Assembly: GCA_963170055.1 (NCBI GenBank)
Contig: CAUJGJ010000487.1
Location: 2,300,401 to 2,364,400, forward strand
Direction of reading: 5' to 3'
DNA: 64,000 nt
From: Halisarca cf. caerulea
Lineage: Eukaryota > Porifera > Demospongiae > Chondrillida > Halisarcidae
The translations under genes and the position numbers were made by a program. The notes under the pieces were generated by a model that did no database searches, had not been told where the DNA came from, and saw only the letters and a program-made list of their open reading frames with translations. Shown one piece after another: positions 1 through 11,570 of this stretch (positions are counted from its first letter, which is position 1; each line of letters starts with the position of its first letter).

Positions 1-738
1 CAAGAATCTAGAGCCCGTCTACTGGCCGCCAGAACAAGGGAATCAGGAGCATGGCTCCATGCAGCACCAGTATCCTCCCTTGGGCTGCAATTGTCCAATG
101 ATGCTGTGCGGATCACCATTGGTCTGAGAGTAGGTGCTTCCATTGTTCAACCCCACTCTTGCGCATTGTGTGCCAAAGAAGTGGATCATCTTGCCCGACA
201 TGACTTGAGCTGCAAGTCTAGCCAGGGTAGAACTCCTAGGCATAACAACTTGAATGCCATTATCCACCGTGCCCTAAGTGCTGCTAAAGTTCCATCCCGT
301 CTTGAACCATCTGGCCTTCACCGTTCAGATGGTAAACGCCCAGATGGCATGACAATGGTCCCGTGGTCCCAGGGAAAGTTCCTAGTCTGGGACGCCACAT
401 GTGTCGACACTTTCTGTCCCTCAAACCAACTCAGAGCTTCCCTGGAACCTGGGGGAGCAGCTGCATATGCAGAGCTTGAGAAGACAAGAAAGTATGCCCA
501 CCTGGATCATACATATCATTTCCAACCTGTTGCTGTGGAAACCTGTGGCTCCTTTGGTCCTGATTCAAGGTCTTTCTTGCAGGATCTTGGACACCGCCTC
601 AGGATGGCCACAGGTGAGACCCGGTCATTTTCTTTCCTGCTCCAGCGCATGTCAGTAGCTATTCAGACAGGCAATGCTGTCTCAGTGCTTGGCACCCTGC
701 CCACCAATAATGATTGTGACAATGATCTCTTTGTTTAG
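1..738 (+). mobile_element. 3' end of a retroelement polyprotein, nuclease-like tail (partial)
   Basis: The frame is open from base 1, so the left part lies outside the window; it stops at TAG 736-738. The visible product (about 245 residues) has a Cys/His cluster (C..C..H..H..LSC near residues 54-70), then a conserved R.....LN..I.RAL block, then DGKRPDG..M.PW followed ten residues on by WDATCVDT. Acidic residues spaced this way resemble the restriction-like nuclease tail found after the reverse transcriptase in some non-LTR retroelements. The element is recognised from family pattern memory, not a search. Downstream sequence runs into T-rich and ATT-repeat DNA, as expected for a retroelement 3' end. 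No frameshift is seen in the visible part, so the copy may be fairly young. Confidence 0.7.
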
Positions 739-1512
739 TTTTTTTTTCTGTTCATACTTGTCTTTTTTTTCTTATTCTGTACAATGTAATTTGTGGTTGT
801 GTGTCTTTGTTTTAATTGCTCCATATTATTATTAATAATTATTAATAATAAGTTAGGTCCATGTAATTTAACATTGTTTTTCTCATCACTTCCTGTACCT
901 TATCATTATAATAATAATAATAATAGTATAATAATAATAATAACGCGTTGTTGGCCAAAGATGGCGGCCAACACGCGGGTGATCATTGCTGAAGATGAGC
1001 TTGAAGTGACGTCTCAGTCAAAGAATCGGTCAATGGATAAGGCAGGGAACTGGTCGAAACATCAAGTTCCCAGTGACTGCCATCGCCATCGCTTGCTGCT
1101 TTCCATGGGATGGGGAGCATCCTTCTTTGCACCTTCCGCCTTTTCGGCTTTTGCTGTTGGCGCTCCTCACCCATGGACAGTCTGTCGGGCTGAGATAGAG
1201 CAGGAAGAACAGTCGCTGGCCGTATCAGGCTTCCTTCTTCTACGTTGGCAGTTGCCCAAGGGCATTAAGGAGTGCGTTCTTCTTTGCACCTCCCGCCATT
1301 TTGGCATTGCTGTTGGCGCCTCCTTACATTTGCTTATGGACAGCTACGACGGGAAGAGAGCTAAGCCTTACTTGCCTTGTCATTGACAGTAATTATAGGT
1401 CTAGAACAATTAGAATGACTTGTTGTAAATTTTATAATAATAAATGTAATAATAATAATAATAATAGTAATACTAATAATAATACCACTGGAATAATAAT
1501 ATACGCATACTA
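739..1512. repeat. Retroelement tail region with ATT/ATA microsatellites and a GC-richer block
   Basis: Trinucleotide AAT/ATT tracts lie at about 825-850, 908-943 and 1435-1495. Between them, 945-1390 is a GC-richer block that opens with an imperfect inverted repeat (CGCGTTGTTGGCC ... GGCCAACACGCG) around AAGATGGCGGC, a YY1-type site. The block contains an internal direct repeat: about 1120-1182 resembles 1288-1345, sharing TTCTTTGCACCT.CCGCC and GCTGTTGGCGC. The open frames across it have no recognisable product and I do not call them genes. It looks like the head or tail of another dispersed element. Confidence 0.45.
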
Positions 1513-1513
1513 A

Positions 1514-2590
1514 GCCAGAGGTCCCGAGGTGGTATAATGATACATAACTCTAATATGATGTATACAAACCCTTGTAGCATAGAGCTGTGTATGTTTTGTT
1601 ATTTTAAGACATTCCTGTGCTGCACAGATTCAACATGCCATATATGCAAGTATGCAAGGGAGTTTTTGTGGCCTGCGATAACTGCTGTATAATCCACCAA
1701 GACTGGGGAATCTCTCTACAAGAATTACACCAGAGATCTCTGAACGGGGGTTGTGCTATCTAGAGCAGGAACAGGTAAATTATGTATGAAATTCTTTACT
1801 TCTTGCTATGTGTAAGTTCTAACTTCTGGAACAATATATAGATGGTTTATGTTGGGAATATTATACTACAAACTAATTAGTTGAATTAATCAATAGTAAA
1901 CGATTCTAGCAAAATAGTTACTAAATCAGATCAATGATTATTCAGTCATCTTGGAATGGTGGTTTGGCCACTTATTAGATAAATCCAGGGCATCTTCCAG
2001 TGGACTCAAAACTAAGGCAATGGTACGTAAAAATTCGTGACAAATGTTAATAAATCTCTTGGTAGCTCCCTGCACACTCACACTGCTCTGAATGAAATAA
2101 TGTAGTCCACGAAGCCTTTGCAACAGGTAATGTCTCAGCCACCTCAGAGCCCCATGGCCTCTGTACATAGTAGTGATGGTAAAAGACCTGATGGTACATA
2201 CGTATGATCACGAGTGACTATCATTCCCTGGGGTAGGAACAAGGCACTGGACCAGGTGTGCATGGGATGTGACATGCTGGGAGTCATTCACCACTTCCAA
2301 TGTCCAGCTGTACTCATCCAATTCTGGACTTTTAGCCAACTACGTATGGTGCTGGCCAAAAAGGCAGGTATTACCAAATGCTTAAAGTTTGTCACAAATT
2401 TGTACCAATTGCCTTCATTTATAAATACTGTATCTACTGGTGCTTTTGGCAAAGATCATCAAAGAAGTATAGCAAACAGTTTAATTGTTACATCACAAAA
2501 GACCCACTCTCATATCACAATGAATGTCAACAAAACAGCTGGTGTATTTTACTGTATATGCATGCGCACATAAACGTAAATAGTCCCTAG
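1514..2590. repeat. Segmental duplication, copy A
   Basis: This block is a diverged direct copy of 3712-4830. Shared landmarks in order are AGCCAGAGGT at the left end, CCCTTGTAGC.TAGAG, CAGTATGCAAGGGAGTTT.TGTGGCCTG, AGAGATCTCTGAACGG, CTTGGTAGCTCCCTGCACAC and a block ending in GTATCTACTGGTGCTT. On the minus strand both copies keep a similar open stretch (reading RGHGALRWLRH.LLQRL), which could be an old exon or simply shared repeat DNA. I see no known protein in it. Confidence 0.6.
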
Positions 2591-3507
2591 CTTGATCAGG
2601 ATTGACATAAGTGGTGTAACACTTCTTTGCAGCCAAAGTTATACTGAAACAAAAATGAGGTCAATTCTTGAATGAATTGCATATCCTTTTCCAGCCTGCA
2701 GCATCAACCCCGACAAGTCCAGCACCACTTTCTAGGTACATCAATTAATAACTTGCTGTTATTGAGTCAATTATGATGGGCCGGACAAAACTCCTTGCCA
2801 TGGTGATTTCAGGACTTATGGCCTAGTTCTTTTCTACAACAGGTGCATTGTTGGGATGTTTCACAGTTTAAGTGGCTTTTTAAGGACAATCCACTCTTCC
2901 TGCTCCTTAATTTTGGCATTAAGAACAAAAATCCTGACCTCATGCTTTGAGAGTAGACAAATTGGCTGCACTGACTTTGACAAAGACTAGTTTTGGATGT
3001 CATGTCATGAGAAGAGGGTCTAGTTTCGAGACTAGACAAAGGGAAGACAAGATACCTCTTTTCCTACTCTTCTAGTCTTCTGGCAGGGACTAGGACATGT
3101 TTATGATGGATAAGGGAGGTGGGGATGGGGTTGTAGTAGCAAAGTAGGCATGCATATGGCTGCAGTTATGGCAATTGATTCTCTGTCATCAGATATACCA
3201 TATGATCGGGAAAGAAGGAAGATTTGTAACAAATTGTTGTCAATTATATCTAATCACTTCCACTTCCGCTGAACGTATATACACCATACAATTCTCGGAG
3301 TCCACACCGGCGTGAAACAATGCGCTTTTCTGTACTGAGACTATTTTAGCCTAACCGTCCAGAATCGACCCTCTTTAATCATTGATACTCGACGAGTATC
3401 ATTGCTTTAATCTACTGGAACATATTATTAAGATTCTTAGAAAAACGGGGGGAAATTGAAGAATACGTCTACGGTCTAGACAATAAGTAATAAGTTTGAC
3501 AACTCAC

Positions 3508-3674
3508 GGAAGTTTTACTCCTTGAAACACCTGGCTGATGTCAAAGACACCCATAGATCGTTCCATCTTACACTGGCAAGGCTTATCAATAGATTCTGGA
3601 AGACAGTTTTCATGTTGTAGCGGAGTAGCAGACGCCAGCAACGATAAGAGAATGGCGAGGAAGTTCACAGACAT
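3508..3674 (-). CDS. First exon of a secreted protein (signal peptide, Cys-rich start)
   Basis: Reading leftwards from ATG at 3674, this exon encodes MSVNFLAILLSLLASATP, a typical signal peptide with a predicted cleavage after the Ala-rich stretch. It continues with a Cys-containing segment (HENCLPESIDKPCQCKMER, then a VFDISQVF motif) and ends at a good GTGAG donor (3503-3507). The C..PC.CKM...G.FDIS pattern recalls the start of mannose-6-phosphate-receptor-homology type domains, but that is only a suggestion. No following exon could be identified to the left. Either the gene is truncated by the local rearrangement or its next exons are too short or diverged to recognise. Confidence 0.45.
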
Positions 3675-3711
3675 TGCGTTATAAATAATATTAGTGTTGT
3701 GATCTAAGCCA

Positions 3712-4830
3712 GAGGTGCTGTCACACCAAATCTTGTCCCCCCTAAAAGTTGTCCGGCGTGGGCGCTTATCAAATACAAACTCTATACCGTCGAGGCGTTA
3801 GGGTTAGGGTTGGGTTAGGGTTTAGTATTGATGAAACGAGAGGGGGACAACTTACGGCAGGGGACCATTCACGGCATGACAGTGCCCTTGTAGCGTAGAG
3901 TCGCGTATATGGCATTCCTGCAGCACAAGTTCAACATCCCATACATACCACCATAGACTTTCTAATACTATGATGCCAGTATGCAAGGGAGTTTCTGTGG
4001 CCTGTGAGAGCTGCCTTAATCCGCTAAGGCGGGGAGTTCATCTCTCTACACGAAATATGCGAGAGATCTCTGAACGGAGGTTGTCCAGACTAGGAACAAG
4101 GTAAATTATGTGTAGAAATTTTACTTCTGGTTACGACAGACGGTTTTATGTTCCTAACGTAACGTAAATAAAGAAATTAATATCTCTAACGTCGTTAGAG
4201 GTACTCTATACGATAAACTGTTACTAATTAGTTTCTAGCAAAACAGTTGTTTAAATCAGATCAGCGATTCATCGATGAATGGTGGTTTTGCTAGTTATTT
4301 GATAAAAATCTAGAGCATCTTTGCCAAAAGCACCAGTGAATTAAGGCAAGGTAAAAATTTCCAACAAATGTTAATCTCTTGGTAGCTCCCTGCACACTCA
4401 CACTGCTCTGAATGGAATAATGTAGTCCACAAAGCCTTTGCAATAGCTTATGTCTCAGCCACCTTAGAGCCCCGTGGCCTCTGTACATCACATGCAGTGA
4501 TGGTAAAAGGCCATGCAGATGGTATGAACATGGGTGACTATCATCCCCTAGGTTAGGGGCAAGGCACTGGACCAGGTGTGCATGGGATGTGACATGCTGG
4601 GAGTCATTCACCACTTCCAATGTCCTCAGCCAGTACCGATCTGTTAGCCAACTACGTATGGTGCTGGCCTGAAGGTAGACATTACCAAGTGCTTAAAGTT
4701 TGCCACAAATTTGTACCAATTGCCTTCGTTTGTATATACTGTATCTACTGGTGCTTCGGGCAAAGATCACCAAAGAAGTAGCAAGTAATCTTGTAGCATA
4801 CAACCCAGAGGGGTCCTCTCATTATCTCAA
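3712..4830. repeat. Segmental duplication, copy B
   Basis: This is the direct duplicate of 1514-2590, offset by about 2.2 kb, with many substitutions and small indels. Its left end also carries an imperfect inverted repeat, GTCCCCCCTAAAAGTTGTCC near 3735 against GGGGGACAACTTACGGCAGGGGAC near 3844, flanking the telomere-like tract. A minus-strand open stretch across 4291-4620 parallels one in copy A, but no protein family is recognised. Confidence 0.6.
3797..3826. repeat. Short interstitial telomere-like tract
   Basis: Four near-consecutive TTAGGG-type units (GTTAGGGTTAGGG, then TTGGGTTAGGGTTTAG) sit inside duplication copy B. TTAGGG is the usual animal telomere repeat. The run is too short to be a telomere and may be a repair scar or part of the repeat. 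Confidence 0.7.
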
Positions 4831-4911
4831 CCAATGTCAATGAAATAGAGTAAGATATTGTGTATGCATACACACATTATATACGTATCTTAGAATGTAA
4901 TTATCATTTAT

Positions 4912-4913
<2 letters not shown>

Positions 4914-4969
<56 letters not shown>

Positions 4970-4970
4970 G

Positions 4971-5012
<42 letters not shown>

Positions 5013-5050
5013 CACACACATGTACACACCACACGCGCGCACACACACAC

Positions 5051-5125
<75 letters not shown>

Positions 5126-5164
5126 CACACACATGTACACACACACACGCGCGCACACACACAC

Positions 5165-5237
<73 letters not shown>

Positions 5238-5262
5238 CACACACATATACACACACACACAA
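4914..5262. repeat. (CA)n microsatellite with higher-order units
   Basis: About 350 bp of CA dinucleotides is interrupted twice by the same block: CGCACACACACACACATGTA, then CGCGCGCACACACACACATTTACA, at about 5004-5055 and again at about 5119-5170. This makes a roughly 115-bp higher-order repeat. All open frames across it are Thr/His or Cys/Val artefacts. Confidence 0.95.
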
Positions 5263-5309
5263 AATGTAATAAACTATCCTTGCATGATAGCTTCCTAATA
5301 TAATTCTGA

Positions 5310-6197
5310 AGGACATCCACCCAGGGATTTCCATTAACCCAGTGTGTGACTGCACCCATCTGTGCAAATTTCTGAAGAGCTCGAATAATCCTAGGCAAAT
5401 TGAACTTGCTCGAAATTGACTGGCCTACCTCAACACCATCACATTCACATAAATCCTATATCTGTGACACCCTATCCTTGTTTGGCCCACAGCAGTGTGT
5501 GAGTGAACCAACTCACATAAAATGGTACCATTCTTAACCTCACAATGTGTGACCACCAAGATATGATCTGACAGCTGACAGTACAACATGTAGCTTGAAA
5601 TCTGATCATCACCTAACATCTTTTGATGTATCCTCTATTCCCATTCCCAATTTAGATACAGTAACTACATCAAGGTATATATATGCTGAAACAGACTATA
5701 AGAACTAGAAGACATACATACCTATACATTCCAACCAACAACTCCTTTGTCACTGGCATCAAAATAGAACCTGCATGTAAACTGTCTGTACCTCATATAT
5801 AAGTAGGTCAAATCCAAACTAGCCGGACTTGGTTGACACCATTGATCAAACATAGCTTACCAAAAATGAGTACAGAAAAATTTATCCTATGTAAATGGAT
5901 TGATTGTAAACTGTCCCAATTACATGCATCTGAATCAGAGAAGAAACGATCATATGATGAGAGAATCAGAGAGGCTGAAGGAGGAACATTTACACCAATC
6001 GTATTTTCAACATTAGGAGTTTGGCCATGCATCAGCTGATGCAAGATACAAAAGGCTAGCCACATTGATTGCTGAGAAGAGAAACCTACAGCACCACCAT
6101 CAGGTGGATTCCATGCTGCTTTACATTTGTCTTGATCAGATCAGCCATACTCTGCCTGAGAGGACATCGATCTCAGCAAGGATGCCCCGATAGAAGT
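5310..6197 (+). mobile_element. Decayed LINE-like retroelement fragment
   Basis: Several frames contain pieces typical of a non-LTR ORF. Around 5430-5630 there is an endonuclease-like SDHH..SFDV stretch. At 5905-6035 the frame reads SESEKKRSYDERIREAEGGTFTP.VFST. The frame then shifts to SADARYKRLATLIAEKRN and a short C-terminal run to about 6197. The KR.Y..R..E.E.GTFTP.VFS pattern is common at the end of animal LINE reverse transcriptases. Multiple stops and shifts show it is dead. Confidence 0.55.
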
Positions 6198-8317
6198 GAC
6201 CAATGACGTACATGCAACATATCTAGACATGATTGTACGTGGCCACTGAAGAGAGCCACATCTAACTATAGTATGATATTGGACAATGCGTGATCTTAGG
6301 TCATATACATATAGTATTGACGCTTTATAATAATTTGTAGATTTTGTCATCTGAATCAGAGTTACAACAAGAATGACTGCAGTCAGAGCAAAGTATAACT
6401 CTGATATGTATCACCAATATCCACCTTGGGGACTTCAAAGAGATGTACAAGTACCTATAACAGTAAAGTTTCCAGCTGCAATAATTTTGATTTGCCACAG
6501 CTTATCACCTACATACCTAAACCTAGACGTATGCAAGCCCTGCAAACAAAGCCCACACCTTTAATTTCTGCATAGTTCAATAGAACCTATGCCTCCATCT
6601 TATTTAATCTGCACCCATTGATAACGAACAATTGACAACCATCTAGCTCTAATCAACTGAACTTCTCCAAGATCACACCATATATATATAGTAAAACGTG
6701 TAATGTCCAACTCAGGTCCACATAACCTACATAGTCAAGAAATTGGGTTCAACACTTTTGATATAACTTACAAAACTCTTTAATCTCTCTCCAACTTCCT
6801 CCATCATACCAGACAACTGAAAAACTCATAAGAAATAATATAAAAATGTGCTAAATTAGAAAAAAACCTACATTTGCTACTGAAATTAGTAACATACATA
6901 AATTAAAGTACAATGTAATATAATATAGTACTGTATCATGTGCATGTACACTAGAGTATATTAGTGACCCACATTCTTGCAAGCACACTAGCTACTGAAC
7001 CATTGCATTGGGAGTGAAGTGTGCACATCTGATTCCAAAGGTTCAGTTCTTCGTCATAAAAGTTTAAAACTTGCATATCAAATCCTTACACATGCATACT
7101 GTACACTCCCATCCCCATGCATTGGTTGCCATCATGTTAGCCACTCTAATAATTCATAACCCACCGCTCAGGGAAGACTACTGAGCTTATCCTATATGAG
7201 ACTAAGTGAACCCAGGGAACTCAAACATTTCTGGCTGTAATAGAAGTCAGGATATGCATATATTCTTGAGTGACTTCCTGGATAGGTTTCTGTCAGTGAC
7301 CTTTGAGCTGCACTTAAAGATAAATCTGGAAACATGAATTTTGGTTGGGCATGAGGGATAATCACACCATACCAAATTTAAAGGCAGGAGTCCATTTACA
7401 AACTCACAAAATTCATGCAACAGTACAAGCTTTCCAATGCTTAGCCATATATAAAATATATACGTACATAAATTGATCCAGGCATATAGTACAAATTACT
7501 ATATATAGAGCACGAGCACTATGCCTCCACTTCCTTTATAACTTGTACATGACATTGTGCGAATGGATGAGCAATGCTACAGTAGATTATCAGCAAATTG
7601 AGTGTACATTTTATTAAACCATTTTTCACACACAGGACTAGCACTTTCCCTTGCATACTCCAAGTCTTTTTGAAAATGGAACACCTCATCCTTGTTTGGG
7701 GTGTACTCCTTTCAAAGTGAGTTAAAATAAAACACTTGGTGTACCATAAACAATTTAGTGCTTGCATTTTTTGCAGTGATTACTATTATACTGTCTGAAA
7801 TTTTTCTTTAACTATATTCATGAAAATATTTTGTGAAAATCCACACATATAAACTATGTATATACTGTATAATTTTGATAGAAAATGTCTGTCACAACAG
7901 GAGTACCAGAAAAATAATTGGTTATTATACAATACTCATTGCCTACAGAAGTATATGCAGTGAATGTGATTCTGTCATGCAGACTCACAGACCCAATTGT
8001 CAATTAAAAACTACCATATTTAATCTGTGTGGTTTACACTAGATCAACACCAATTCTCCATTTAGCCATGAAAAATATGAACAGTTGATAATCACACTAT
8101 GAGGTATCCAACTTCAGTTGTAAAATTTCTGATGGTATGACATTATGAATGGAGAGTGGTTCTTAGTTTAGCAAGCCAGACAGATAAAAACATATTTACA
8201 GCAGGTAGTAAATATATGTTTGACAATTAGTTAGCATACAATCACTATGTGAGAAATGTACTGTTTCTGTTTTTCGTGAGTATTATAATTTATATAACAT
8301 TTTTCACTTATATGCAG
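6198..8317. other. Gene-poor stretch; upstream intron/5' region of the VioB-like gene
   Basis: AT-rich sequence without a supported exon. It must contain the first exon of the gene whose large exon begins at 8318, because that exon starts at a TATGCAG acceptor. I could not identify a convincing signal-peptide exon here; the homologous first exon is recognisable only in the inverted copy (16994-17052). Confidence 0.4.
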
Positions 8318-11300
8318 TATCCCATTGTCATTGGGATCATATTTGGATCTTCCAAGAATAACCTTTGCTGGTCAATTTCGAGCAGACACCAGCACAGTCA
8401 ATAACGCTTTTGCAAACTATAATGACTTATTTCTACCAAATGTTACCATCAACCCAGGATGGAACAAGAACGGTACAGGAGAGTTCTCATTCTTTGACTG
8501 CACTATTACATCTGTAACATACAAGAATGGGACAGTTAGCTACACAGATCCTCTGGTCAACCAGTCTATCATTGTTAACCCTTATGGTCCCCAACCCAAA
8601 CTGGTGGATCTAGATCCAGAGTGTCAGAATAAATCCACCATTTTTGGCATGCAATTTGGACTAAGCTTGGATAATGATGAGATTGGTTTCCTTGGAAACT
8701 GGCAGCCATCTGTTATAGCCCAGGATATGTGGTCGCGTTCTTCTTGCTTGAGTCAGTCAAACCAAATTCTGTTTGAAATTTCACATTGGTTAGGCTCTAA
8801 GGGAACCACCAAAGTAAAAAATATTACTTGGGGAAACATCAACTTCTCAGAAGCTCTATACCAACTTCATGAAGCTAGCAAGGGTAAAGAGTTGTCTGTT
8901 GGCCAGAGTTACTTTTTCTATACTAGAAGTTATCCTGAGTACTTCTATCGTAATTTCACCCTTGGCTATGTGGTGGGTGCTATTGGTGTAGCTGAGGAAA
9001 ATGACCCCCTCAACTTTGCTGGTGAACGATTGATTTCTTTTGAAAAAGTGAATCAAACAGATATATCATTTTCAGAAGGGATCACCTGTCATAACCCCAA
9101 AGCATTCAAAATGTACAAAGCTCCTTTTGAGGTTTATGAGAATGAACAAAGGGTGACTGTAGACTTCGGGAACTCTCTATCGATGAACGAATATGCTACA
9201 TTTCACAAGCTTTCCAGGTTGTATCTTGGGTTTGTAGCTTCTAGTGGTTGTATCAAAGTGATTGCTAAGGTTCCATATTTGGAAAGAGGATGGTTGTGGA
9301 AAACAGCTGGGATTGTGGATGTGACAATAACTACAGATGATTTAAGTAAACTTATCAGTGCTGAGCTTGTGGTTGTTCGTAAGGCTGCTAACAGTACCCA
9401 CACAACTTGTCCTGGTTCCCTAGATCTATCTGAAAGTAGATTTGTTGAAATTTTGCTGAAGGAGAGTGCATATTACTTACGTCCATGGGAAGATTATGTT
9501 TATCGACTGTCAAATAACCAATCACAGTCCGTGAAGCTGTACGTAACACATTTTGGAAAACCATCACCTAACACACAAGTGACACTCCGAAGGGCCAACC
9601 CATGGGCTGTACCTGAAAGTGGTATTAGAGTTGACAGCATGTCAACCACCACTGATTCTAATGGACTGGCAGAGTTCACTTTCACTGGTGGCTATGTCCC
9701 CTATCCACGTAACAGTAGTGACCATGACCAACCATTGTATGTCGATGGCCAAGTTTATCGCTTTCTTTACTATGTGGCTCCAGTTGGAGAGTTATGTCCG
9801 AATGAAGCATATTCAGAGTTTGTTGACTTTGAATATACGTTTGCTACTTGTGTCAATGAAATATCATTTCATTTATGGTCAGACCTGAACTACGAACCTC
9901 CCTTTACATGGGTGGATCATGTAGCGCCCATATTCCAGAAGTATTATGTACTGTTTCCAATAATGAGCAACATACTCAATTTAAGCCTTTACAGTGATGT
10001 AATCAAAGCTCAAAATATCCAACTTTTGAATTTTTCCATGAGACTAGATTTCACTCATCCCAGTTACATGCCAGTGACGAGAGATCTTTCTCCAATAACG
10101 GTTGAAATGATTCTAGACTGGCTACAGGGCAATCCTCCCTTGTTTTCCAGTGATCCAACCAAAAATGACACTACAGTTGATGATTTTGTTTGTAACAACA
10201 CTGTATCCTCTACATTGGACCTGCCAGAAAGTTGTTTGTGGAATAATGATGTGACTAAACCACCTCTGTTTGCATTGAGATCTGGTGAAACTGTTCCTAA
10301 TGCCTTAGAACCATTTAAAGCAAATGAAACAGAGGAGGAGACAAAGGATATTTGCAGTTTGTCTGAATACTACAGTTGCATTGCTCAGATGCCACCTAAT
10401 GCCTTATTGTCACAATGGCAGTTAGATGTCATGCATAACAACTGCTCACTGGAATCTCTCAGGTTGCAATTGCAACAAGCTCTACAGCTGGAGTTCTACA
10501 CCATTCCGCTTTATCTGACTTCATTATATTCCATTAAAGATGGCCACAATCGTGAAGCATATACTCTGATACGAAGTGTTCTGATGCAAGAAATGCTTCA
10601 CATGACCCAGGCAGCAAATCTTCTCATTGCTGTTGGTGGCACTCCCATCATTGACAGCAGTGAATGGGCTCCCAAATACCCAGCAGTGGGGCTCCCTGGC
10701 AATGTCCTACCGCAACTCCATGTAACTCTGGAAAGGGCATCTCTATCTCACATACAAAGAGTGTTCATGGGAGTGGAGTTTCCTCACAATACATCAGTTA
10801 CCAGTGACGAGCCTGTTATCACTAACTCAACTATAGGTCAGTTCTACAGTCAAATAATAAATTGTATGCAAGAGCTAACCAAACGCGGATATGATGTATT
10901 CAATGAGAGTAGAACTCATCTGCAAGTGAAATGGCCATGGGACAACCAGTATGGACAAGTCTATACTGTTCACAATCTCAGTGTAGCGGAGAAGGCTATA
11001 ATGGATATTGTTGAACAGGGAGAAGGTGCTAGTCCTATTGATCCTAATTCAAAACTAACCGGTGTCCATTCTTTAGCCCACTTTTATAGATTTGAGGAGA
11101 TTGTATGCGGAAAGCATCTTGTGATGAACAATGATACCTACTCCTACAGTGGGGACAATATTGCATTTGATGACTGTGGTGTATGGCCAATGAGGAGCAA
11201 TCCAAGCAGTCATGGATTGAAGAAGAGCACCAATGCATACACAGAGGCTCGTGTATTCCATGAAATCTATCGCAGTTTACTTAGAAAACTCCAAGGAGTG

Positions 11301-11570
11301 TTCAGTGGCAGTCCTGATGAAGTTAAGGATGCCATAGCTATAATGGAATCTCTACAGGTTCATGGGAAGAAGTTGATGAACATCAGTCTTGATCCAACAG
11401 ATCTCAACAGCCCTACTGTAGGTCCTGTGTGGGACTATGAGTGGATTGGGGAGGGCAACAACACAGAGCCTATGGACCCTGACAGTATACCATCAATTCC
11501 TCTGTACAGTGGGGTTGTGTACAGTATCTTCCTTGGCATGTGGCTCTTCATACACCATGTAGTTTTTTGA
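8318..11570 (+). CDS. VioB/RebD-like protein with ferritin-like domain, secreted or membrane-anchored
   Basis: A large exon following a TATGCAG acceptor, open for about 1,083 codons to TGA 11568-11570. Counting Leu at 8325 as residue 1, the start reads LDLPRITFAGQFRAD and soon PGWNKNGTGEFSFFDC and LVDLDPECQNKSTIFGMQ, the layout of the VioB/chromopyrrolate-synthase N-terminus. Residues about 705-930 form a ferritin-like domain of the iminophenyl-pyruvate dimer synthase type: E723 in LQLEFYTIP, E756xxH759 in MQEMLHM, E897 and E900 in VEQGEGAS, and H919..E924E925 in AHFYRFEEI. Bacterial relatives couple imines derived from tryptophan. Many N-x-S/T sequons and a hydrophobic C-terminal segment (LYSGVVYSIFLGMWLFIHH) point to a secreted, membrane-tethered or GPI-anchored product. 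The first exon is missing from my model. Activity on indolepyruvate imine is not shown; the substrate is unknown. Confidence 0.85.

Noticed and set aside
793..1386. 197-codon frame downstream of the retroelement
   Set aside because: It starts in ATT repeats, has no family resemblance and covers an internal direct repeat.
2809..3039. Minus-strand frame of 76 codons
   Set aside because: No splice-consistent link to the signal-peptide exon at 3508 and no recognisable motif; likely chance in repeat DNA.
4837..5398. Several long Thr/His and Cys/Val open frames on both strands
   Set aside because: They are translations of the (CA)n tract in different frames, with no start context or splice sites; the same applies to frames at 40824-41201, 41427-41819, 42005-42564 and 52171-52725.
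7519..8042. Candidate first exon for the VioB-like gene (frame at 7833)
   Set aside because: It is only weakly hydrophobic, lacks a clear donor in the right phase, and does not resemble the signal peptide of the inverted copy.
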